Assembly (NCBI GenBank): GCA_037043235.1
Contig: JAWRVZ010000113.1
Location: 261,001 to 325,000, forward strand
Source of the DNA: Rhodeus uyekii
Taxonomy: Eukaryota; Chordata; Actinopteri; Cypriniformes; Acheilognathidae
DNA length: 64,000 nt
Direction: 5' to 3'
This document shows positions 60,801 through 64,000 of this stretch, piece by piece. The notes beneath the pieces are model-generated. The model worked only from the letters and a program-made list of their open reading frames with translations, was not told the DNA's origin and did not search any database. The position numbers and the translations under genes were made by a program. Numbering within the stretch: position 1 is the stretch's first letter; each line of letters starts with the position of its first letter.

Positions 60801-62637
60801 GAGCACATCAGGACATCCTTCACAATATAAAAGCACAAGTATGTCCATACATAGACATTAAAACCACAAATTAAATTACAGATAGCATAATTCATTTAGT
60901 GTTACATTAGCCAGAGGCCCGCAATTACAGATTCGATCTATAAAGACAAAACATACAAACACACACATACACACACTGCCGTTGCTATTTTAAAGAAGGT
61001 CAAACTGACAATGGCTCAAGGAGATCAGCAGAGATACAGAGCCGTGCTTCGAATCAAGAGACATTTGTGAGATGTCTGATCATGGAGATATAGTTAATAA
61101 AATGTGATGAAACCAGGGTTTATGGTCAATGTTGTTCGTTAGTATTGGAGTAAATTGTGGAGTGATTCACGGTCATCAGTTTTTATATCACCTGGATCAC
61201 TGCCACTGCATTCAGGTCTACCGAATCGGATTATGTCATTATGACTTCAGTGGTGATGTCCAAGTCATTCAATGAAACCACTGAACAATGTTCACAGCTG
61301 CAAATAATGCAGGACTAAAATTGCTATTGAAGGTATGCAAATAGTATAGATTGTGTACAGTTTATCATCACAAATTAACCAAAACAGAAGGATCAGGATC
61401 GACTTCTCTTTTTTTAAGTGTATTTTGCAATAGTGACTAGTCTACTCTGCTTATTATTCAGCTGTACAGTACACTATTATTTTTAAAGCAATTAATTAAT
61501 TCATTCATTAATTCATTAGCGATCACAAATCAGCGTTATTCATTACGAACTGCTCTGAAAAGCATGAGCCTAAAAAGTGCACAAGATCAATCATCATCAA
61601 CACTTACATTTACATCGAACGTAAATTCACATTTAATTCCTTCATTGCCTTTTCAAATCTAACAATCCCATTTAGCCACATTGCGATTCCTGTTTTTCCT
61701 TCCCCAAGTCCTCTTCAAATTAATTTTCTTATACCATTTAAGATATTCAAGACTTTTTATGACCCTATATTTGATAAAAACTGGATTTAAGAGTTTAAGA
61801 CCGTTTAAGGACTCCGATAGAAATATATTTTGTAACATTATAAATGTCTTTACTGTCACCTATGTTTTACCACCTACCTGCTGGATAAAAGCATTCACAC
61901 ACACAAAAAAAAAATATTCTTACTGACGCCTTAAAGTAGTTTAAATAAATAAATGAAATACAGTAATCCCTCGGCACTTCACGGTTCAAGTTTCGCGGCC
62001 TCAGTGCATGGTGGATGTTTCAAAAGTATTAATCGAAAAATAAAAATGCAGCCATATGGGCAGCCATATTGCGGAAAGCAGCGTTGTTTTATCATGATGC
62101 GCGAGAGAAACGGTTTCCCAGGATGCCAGACAAAGAGAGAAACTCTCTCAGAGGCTTTGCACACACCCACGGCACTCAGACAAGACACGTGATTGGTCGA
62201 TCTCGCGCCGGGAACCAATGAGAGCACGAGTGGATATATCCCGTGAGCTGATTGGCAGATCCTACTTCGCGGATTTTCACCTATCGCGGGGGGGGGGGGG
62301 GGGGGATGGATAGATAGATAGATAGATAACCGCAATAAACGAAAGATCACTGTACTATTTTGAGATGAGAGAAGATCTGTGATACGGGACACTAGCACAG
62401 AGCAGATGTGCTTACCAGGGACAATTAGGCAATTTGTTTAATAAAATTAATTTTAATTAGAAGGCTGATTTTGTAATGCGTGTGATCAATTTGGGTAGTT
62501 GTGACTGTTTTCATACTTGCAGCATAAAGAGCCACTTTGTCCTGGTCTTTGTGTTTGAGCAGGTTCTCTGCATAATTCAGTCTGCTGCCTTTAAACCACT
62601 CCGGTGCATCTGATATCCTTTTAGAAACATCAACCAC
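33538..62637 (-). CDS. aacs: Acetoacetyl-CoA synthetase gene (exons 3-18 in window)
   Basis: AACS is a cytosolic ligase that activates acetoacetate to acetoacetyl-CoA with ATP, feeding ketone-body carbon into cholesterol and fatty-acid synthesis. Sixteen exons join in frame to 594 residues plus TGA. The vertebrate protein is about 672 residues, so about 78 N-terminal residues lie in exons beyond the window. Adenylate-forming (ANL) enzyme motifs are intact. The phosphate-binding loop YSSGTTGAPK is in exon 8 (about residues 290-299 of the full protein), GSISGGTDI spans exons 12-13, WAHGDY is in exon 15, FGSSEIYN is in exon 16, and the C-terminal ISGKKVE holding the adenylation lysine is in exon 18. 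All introns are GT-AG, and no frameshift or stop is present. If two exons lie upstream, the total of 18 matches what I recall for the human gene. The introns are rich in transposons. Confidence 0.97.
33776..33978 (-). CDS. aacs: AACS exon 17
   Basis: It encodes EAFEEVSDSLCVPQYNGDGE and ERVILFLKMGPSKTFSQELV, then IRCAIRVALSARHVPALILE and TKDIP. It forms most of the C-terminal domain, including the conserved LSARHVP. The acceptor is cttccag and the donor gtgagc. The next intron is 100 bases. Confidence 0.97.
34084..34662. repeat. aacs: Large inverted repeat in AACS intron 16
   Basis: The left arm, 34084-34244, and right arm, 34519-34662, are near-perfect reverse complements around a loop of about 270 bases. 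A short insertion near 34130 in the left arm is the main difference. The arm sequence (ttcctgtgatggcaaa, tcacatgatctttcagtaat) belongs to a family recurring in other AACS introns. The transcript could form a stem of about 140 bp. Confidence 0.9.
34954..35012 (-). CDS. aacs: AACS exon 16
   Basis: It is 59 bases. It completes a Ser codon, giving [20 protein letters not shown] across the junction, then NI plus one base. This is the A8 hinge region linking the large domain to the mobile C-terminal domain. The acceptor is ttttcag and the donor gtgaga. The intron before it is only 140 bases. Confidence 0.96.
35153..35222 (-). CDS. aacs: AACS exon 15
   Basis: It encodes VWAHGDYCKINPKTGGVVML and GR plus two bases. 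The aspartate of HGD is the ANL A7 residue that binds the ribose of ATP. The acceptor is cattcag and the donor gtaagt. Confidence 0.97.
35717..36550. mobile_element. Degenerate hAT-like element in AACS intron 14
   Basis: The left end taggggtggaacggtt and the complement of the right end, tagggtgtaacagct, are imperfect terminal repeats of the 'taggggtgtaacggt' type. The flanking octamers acataagg and atacagag match at only five of eight positions, so the duplication is eroded. No transposase frame remains. Confidence 0.6.
36580..36705 (-). CDS. aacs: AACS exon 14
   Basis: It encodes KPVWGESGELVCLKPIPCQP and THFWNDENGSKYHKAYFSTF, then Q plus one base. GESGELV and PCQPTHFWND are highly conserved in AACS. 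The acceptor is tttttcag and the donor gtaacc. Confidence 0.97.
36856..37435. mobile_element. TA-flanked TIR element in AACS intron 13
   Basis: The element at 36858-37433 starts ccgtattttcccgcatataa and ends with the complement of ctattttttcccgcatttaa. It is bordered on both sides by TA. Internal words (ataacccgca) repeat in both halves. The ends and TA duplication suggest a Tc1/mariner-superfamily MITE, but the subfamily is uncertain. Confidence 0.7.
37658..37771 (-). CDS. aacs: AACS exon 13
   Basis: With the preceding exon it forms SISGGTDIISCFMGQNM, equivalent to the A5 motif region, then VPVYRGEIQARNLGMAVESW. The acceptor is cctcag and the donor gtgaga. Confidence 0.96.
37772..40265 (-). 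other. aacs: AACS intron 12
   Basis: There is no recognisable transposon apart from A-rich and purine-rich tracts (about 40025-40260, G/A-rich on the plus strand). A short inverted repeat, cttaaagtagc and ttaagtcaacc type, lies near 38280-38330. Open frames here are not supported as exons. Confidence 0.5.
40266..40388 (-). CDS. aacs: AACS exon 12
   Basis: It completes an Ala codon, then encodes NTHNLQTLHTLLSTGSPLKP and QSYEYVYSCIKNNVLLGSIS plus one base. LLSTGSPL is a conserved turn in the family. The acceptor is tttgcag and the donor gtgggc. Confidence 0.96.
41296..41790. mobile_element. hAT element with 8-bp duplication and internal inverted copy
   Basis: AACTAGGA at 41296-41303 and 41783-41790 is a perfect 8-bp target duplication. 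The terminal repeats are CCGAGGTTTTCAAAGTGTGG (41304) and the complement of CAGAGGTTTTCAAAGTCTGA (ending 41782). Together they mark a 479-bp hAT insertion in AACS intron 11. The interior contains a palindrome (arms 41583-41671 and 41724-41812, one mismatch in 89) and three tandem 28-bp units at 41496-41578. The palindrome's outer part reaches beyond the right end into host DNA. Confidence 0.85.
41496..41578 (+). repeat. Three tandem 28-bp units
   Basis: The units at 41496-41523, 41524-41551 and 41552-41578 all begin gtcaacgatcgcgcatc. The third differs at one position (cacg for cgcg) and lacks the last base. An inverted partial copy, ggcgcgatcgttgacggggg, lies at about 41691-41710. Confidence 0.95.
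42673..42737 (-). CDS. aacs: AACS exon 11
   Basis: This is a short 65-base exon. It completes a Gly codon, then encodes ITIFGTGAKWLAVLEERNLK and P plus one base. The acceptor is gctgacag and the donor gtgagc. It follows the longest intron in the window (about 6.3 kb). Confidence 0.94.
43234..43485. mobile_element. Tigger-like element in AACS intron 10
   Basis: It begins aataccttgagatatgagcg and ends with the complement cgctcgtaactcaaggtatt followed by actg. It is a short member of the CAGTAATACCT-end group, and its outermost left bases (expected CAG) have mutated. Confidence 0.7.
44197..44353 (+). mobile_element. tRNA-derived SINE, full length, plus orientation
   Basis: The copy reads tagctttcctatagtccaat through the A-box region, then a B-box (catgggttcgatcccatgga), then the LINE-like tail gtcgctttggataaaagcat. 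It is the only copy of the family in this window pointing right, opposite to AACS transcription. Confidence 0.85.
44354..47269 (-). other. aacs: Middle of AACS intron 10
   Basis: Repeated words such as cctccaggag...ggattgga...acc and agctaaactctgcaggac near 44530-44700, 44890-45110 and 45150-45420 suggest degenerate copies of a fish repeat that includes 'ggtcctgcagagtttagctcc'. The rest is AT-rich and unique. No exon was found. Confidence 0.4.
47270..47521 (-). repeat. Copy of the ACTAC(C)ATTCAAA-end repeat family
   Basis: It contains attactccagtcttcagtgt, cacatgatcattcac and atatgctgatttgctgctca, then ends cctttgaatggtagtgta. It is the same family as the intron-16 inverted repeat. Confidence 0.7.
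47577..48530. mobile_element. Tigger-like element with nested insertion, AACS intron 10
   Basis: TA at 47577-47578 and 48529-48530 brackets a 950-bp element. Its ends are CAGTAATACCTCGGTTTACG and the complement of CAGTAATACCACGGTTTACG. Compared with the related copy at 29261-29935, an extra block starting tgtcacggttcatcgattca (about 47973 to about 48240) interrupts it. That block has a TG microsatellite and cgtgcgtgcgtgcg runs. No transposase frame survives. Confidence 0.85.
48855..48868 (+). promoter_or_regulatory. aacs: RFX-type X-box in AACS intron 10
   Basis: gttgccgtggtgac closely matches the RFX consensus GTTGCCATGGCAAC. It lies about 155 bases downstream of the exon-10 donor, in a short GC-richer, non-repetitive island (about 48790-48950). 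Function is not shown by sequence alone. Confidence 0.4.
49024..49148 (-). CDS. aacs: AACS exon 10
   Basis: It encodes TGWMMWNWLVSSLAVGASVV and LYDGSPLIPSANVLWDLVDR, ending L plus two bases. The aromatic GWMMWNW block is characteristic of acetyl- and acetoacetyl-CoA synthetases and belongs to the acyl-substrate pocket. The acceptor is tgtgcag and the donor gtaagt. Confidence 0.97.
49634..49970 (-). repeat. Copy of the ACTAC(C)ATTCAAA-end repeat family
   Basis: It contains gtcagtaagaaacaaaatac, aatcagcatatcagaatgat and gaaagaccatgtgactgaag, and ends actgaccccatttggtagtg. It is located in AACS intron 9. Confidence 0.65.
50085..50165 (-). CDS. aacs: AACS exon 9
   Basis: It encodes GTLIQHLKEHVLHGNMTYND and VIIYYTT. 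The exon is 81 bases in phase 0, so skipping it would not shift the frame. The acceptor is gcctag and the donor gtatgt. Confidence 0.95.
51608..51760 (-). mobile_element. tRNA-derived SINE close to AACS exon 8
   Basis: On the minus strand the copy runs from ttcctgtaactcaaacagta, through a B-box-like catgtgttcggttcccaggg, to gctttggataaaagcgtctg. It lies about 46 bases past the exon-8 donor, in the same orientation as the AACS transcript. Confidence 0.85.
51806..51956 (-). CDS. aacs: AACS exon 8 (ATP-binding loop)
   Basis: It completes a Ser codon, then encodes VFLEDFLAMGKEGDQYPQLE, and further on HPLFIMYSSGTTGAPKCMVH and SAG. SSGTTGAPK is the glycine-rich phosphate-binding loop (A3 motif) of ANL enzymes. 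The acceptor is ctttcag and the donor gtgagt. A SINE lies about 46 bases past the donor. Confidence 0.97.
52112..52250 (-). mobile_element. tRNA-derived SINE with internal deletion
   Basis: It has the same family ends (ttcctgtaactcaagctgta and gctttagataaaagcgtctg), but the B-box stretch is deleted, leaving attccccgggaactga. Such a copy could not be transcribed by RNA polymerase III from its own promoter. Confidence 0.8.
52529..52939. mobile_element. TIR element, near-complete copy of the intronic family
   Basis: The left end, actactgttcaaaagtt, and right end, aaatttgaacagtagtgt, are inverted repeats. The interior contains ttcctgtgatgcaaagctgc, cagaaatcattctaatatgc and aatgctgcatttgtttgatc. 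This copy defines the family's termini and shows it is a non-coding DNA transposon about 0.4 kb long. Confidence 0.75.
53083..53116. repeat. CA microsatellite beside AACS exon 7
   Basis: About 17 CA units lie within 10 bases of the exon-7 donor on the intron side. In the transcript this is a TG/UG run next to a weak donor, a setting known in other genes to influence splicing. Confidence 0.9.
53125..53206 (-). CDS. aacs: AACS exon 7
   Basis: It completes a Gly codon, then encodes LPDLKKVVVIPYVRSRQE and TDLSKIPN plus two bases. The acceptor is ctgtcag. The donor is gtctgt, weaker than the gene's other donors, and a CA microsatellite begins a few bases beyond it (53083-53116). Confidence 0.94.
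53325..53439 (-). CDS. aacs: AACS exon 6
   Basis: It encodes GVLDRFSQIQPKLIFSVAAV and then YNGKQHDHMEKLQNVVK plus one base. The acceptor is cttttcag and the donor gtataa. The following intron is only 118 bases. Confidence 0.96.
53609..53783. repeat. TA microsatellites
   Basis: Two long TA runs (about 53599-53643 and 53720-53781) are separated by GT-rich and unique sequence. They generate artefactual isoleucine/tyrosine open frames on both strands. Confidence 0.95.
53784..54496. mobile_element. Tigger-like element in AACS intron 5
   Basis: It begins gtgtaatacgagcataatcc and ends with gctcatatctctaggtatta followed by ctgt. The interior has a CpG-rich part (about 54080-54320) with gcgcgcgcaaattac. 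It resembles the copy at 43234-43485, sharing ccattccaggaccgaactca and aacaatgggaaaaaaacatg wording, but is longer. Confidence 0.7.
55595..55692 (-). CDS. aacs: AACS exon 5
   Basis: It completes the split Gly codon, then encodes YLPNGIYAVEAMLAAASIG and IWSSTSPDFGVN, the conserved AACS signature near the CoA/adenylate fold. The acceptor is cctcag and the donor gtaaga. No ORF track or start codon marks this exon; it was found by translation between splice sites. Confidence 0.95.
56346..56406. repeat. CA microsatellite
   Basis: About 28-30 CA units lie in AACS intron 4. Further CA runs lie at 54498-54533, 54611-54629, 54996-55022 and 50669-50692. Confidence 0.95.
56790..57400 (-). pseudogene. 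Tc1-like transposase pseudogene in AACS intron 4
   Basis: Minus-strand translation across frames gives KSWAVDIVHIHCLSH, then CFVPRVKHRG, a V-WA-ISW block (VMVWAAISW), YCHCQGLLN and finally a degraded NASIHIAR segment corresponding to the family's DNAPIHTAR. The order fits the C-terminal two thirds of a Tc1/IS630-type DDE transposase. Stops and frameshifts are present throughout, so it is inactive. It shares no obvious close identity with the other Tc1 remnant at 30160-30850. Confidence 0.8.
57763..57830. repeat. TA and CA microsatellite
   Basis: A TA run followed directly by an AC run in AACS intron 4, embedded in AT-rich DNA (about 57720-57960). Confidence 0.9.
59059..59172 (-). CDS. aacs: AACS exon 4
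   Basis: It completes a split Thr codon, then encodes EANEEIVKVTFGELRRD and on to KTGDRVV plus one base. The acceptor is tttgtag and the donor gtgagt. It is part of the large N-terminal adenylation domain. Confidence 0.95.
59225..59460 (-). repeat. Partial copy of the intronic TIR family
   Basis: It contains ttgatggcaaaactgaattt, tcagcatcattactccagtc and ttcagtcacatgatccttta. The termini are missing. It lies in AACS intron 3, immediately downstream of the exon-4 acceptor side. Confidence 0.6.
61959..62354. mobile_element. Tigger-like element with TA duplication in AACS intron 3
   Basis: TA at 61959-61960 and 62353-62354 brackets a 392-bp element. It starts CAGTAATCCCTCGGCACTTC and ends with aaacgaaagatcactg. 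The interior has CpG words (tcgcgccgggaacc), a G-run at 62288-62305 and an ATAG microsatellite. No transposase remains. Confidence 0.8.
62517..62637 (-). CDS. aacs: AACS exon 3
   Basis: It encodes VVDVSKRISDAPEWFKGSRL and on to ALYAA plus one base. The acceptor is tgtttcag and the donor gtatga. It carries the conserved LNYAENLL segment of the N-terminal ACAS-type region. It starts in phase 0, and the exon before it lies outside the window. Confidence 0.95.
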
Positions 62638-64000
62638 CTGAAACAGAGAGTGAGCACAGTCACACGCCACCTTGCGCATTTTAACATGTCAACATGGTTC
62701 TTACTGCAAGCAAATACTCGTAAGTTTGCGAAAGTAAAAATTTAGCATTATTTAAATACTATTATAGTGTTTATTAAACTTCCCCTATTATGCTTTTTTC
62801 GTTTATTACCTTTCAAGCAACGTGTAATAAATCAGAAAAGTTAAAAATCAAATAAAGCAATGCTACATTTAAGAAAGAACTGATTCTGAACAGCCGAAAG
62901 AGTCACCAAAAATACAGTCGGACTTGCTGTTACATCCCTACAGAGCAATGTAACAAATTTGCATAATGGTCTACTTTGAACTGCAATTTAAAAAAACACA
63001 AAAGAGTAGATGAAGCCTGGAAGAGATTGATTCATGCTAAGAAGATGCTGCTTTTGCATCTTCTTTCATGCACGTCATTCAGTAAAACCTGACATTGTTC
63101 GTAACACTGTATCAAGCGCTGAGGAAGCCTCCGGAGCTGAAATTCAGATATGGTAATAAGCTTTTTGTTTCCAAAACATTATGCGAGTAGCAGACCAATC
63201 ACAAAAGACTAGGCCATTTGACCAATCAGAGCAGAGCAGCTCTTAGAAAGGAGGGGTTTAGAAAGACTGACTCTTCTCTTGAGAAATGCGTTTCTCAAAG
63301 ATTACAGCAGACCTCCAAAACAAAATTAGAAACCTTTAAAATAGCATAATAGGGGCACTTTAATATTTATATATTATTTTTGCATTCTAATCGGTTTTTG
63401 CTTTCCCTGGGAATCGAACCCATGACCTTGGTGTTACAAACACCAATACTTCTATTAAAAATGTCAAAAGCACTAAATGGTAGTTTTGTATATTTCTATT
63501 TAGCTTTATTTTTTCTTATATTTAATTTTAGCTTTATTTGAATGATTAAAAAAAAAAGTCATTATTTTGGATGAACCACTTCTTTTACATAAAAATGCTG
63601 CAATCCATATTGTCATAAAAACAAATAAAAGACAAACTGTGAGTCAGCAAATAATCAGATTGTAGGTCGTTGAGAAAGACTGAGAAAACTCAGTAGGTTG
63701 AGGAGATTGTAGAAAGAAATACATATATAGACTGTTATTTTATTGTTTTACCGTATGACACGCCTTAAGTAAAATAAAAGCTCTCTGAGATGGAAAAGCC
63801 CTAACACACACCCTCTCAGTCAGAGATATGGTATAAGCTTTAAATATTCTCAGCAGCAGTTCAGACAGTAGTACTGAAAGGTAATAAATTAATAAATGGA
63901 TTAGGTTATATGATTCATATGTGACTAAAGAATTTATTCATCATCTACGTCATATATTGCACGTATACCTCCACATAAATAAGATAACAAATAATTTCTT
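62638..64000 (-). other. aacs: AACS intron 2 (partial)
   Basis: Past the exon-3 acceptor I find no segment encoding the expected upstream part of AACS. The stretch is AT-rich with one SINE fragment at 63381-63452. The exons for the first about 78 residues therefore lie beyond the window. Confidence 0.6.
63381..63452 (-). mobile_element. tRNA-derived SINE fragment
   Basis: Only the B-box portion (catgggttcgattcccaggg in the minus direction) and a little of the body survive. Confidence 0.75.

Noticed and set aside
62640..64000. Upstream AACS exons
   Set aside because: I read the minus strand for the expected N-terminal segment and found none.

Overview
The window is nuclear DNA from a teleost fish, probably an ostariophysan or cypriniform; that placement is an inference from repeat style. 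It is AT-rich, intron-dominated and full of CA and TA microsatellites, tRNA-derived SINEs, Tc1/mariner, Tigger-like and hAT remnants, and one CR1/L2-type LINE 3' end. There is no bacterial, viral or organellar gene content.

The only well-supported protein-coding gene is acetoacetyl-CoA synthetase (AACS) on the minus strand. Sixteen exons lie between 62637 and 33538. All have GT-AG borders and compatible phases, and they give 594 codons plus a TGA stop. Compared with the about 672-residue vertebrate protein, only the first about 78 residues are missing; their exons must lie beyond base 64000. The core motifs of acyl-adenylating enzymes are intact, so this looks like a working cytosolic ketone-body-activating enzyme. 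Its 3' UTR runs left from 33537 and contains a 41-base poly-G run (poly-C in the transcript).

At 5921-5864, also on the minus strand, a short signal-peptide exon (19 codons plus one base) ends in a good splice donor. It sits under a CpG-rich, CCAAT-containing stretch at about 5922-6640. In other vertebrates TMEM132B lies downstream of AACS on the same strand, so I read this as exon 1 of a TMEM132B-like gene. Its first intron would then fill bases 1-5863.

Between the two genes (about 6.6-33 kb) is an intergenic region. It holds unique-looking, possibly conserved regulatory blocks (about 8.4-9.3, 12.0-12.5 and 15.2 kb), a hAT element with a perfect 8-bp target duplication, a palindrome and tandem-duplication complex near 18 kb, an LTR-like CpG-rich block at 21.9-22.6 kb, a 272-bp foldback at 23.1 kb, a LINE 3' end whose 3' UTR carries a 1.5-kb C-rich minisatellite, and Tigger-like, SINE and Tc1 remnants at 27-31 kb. 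The AACS introns are also full of mobile DNA. The most unusual case is a hAT element at 41304-41782 that contains an inverted copy of its own right end together with neighbouring host DNA.

I found no new multi-gene system. The unusual content is structural: nested and palindromic transposon rearrangements, and minisatellite growth inside a LINE.
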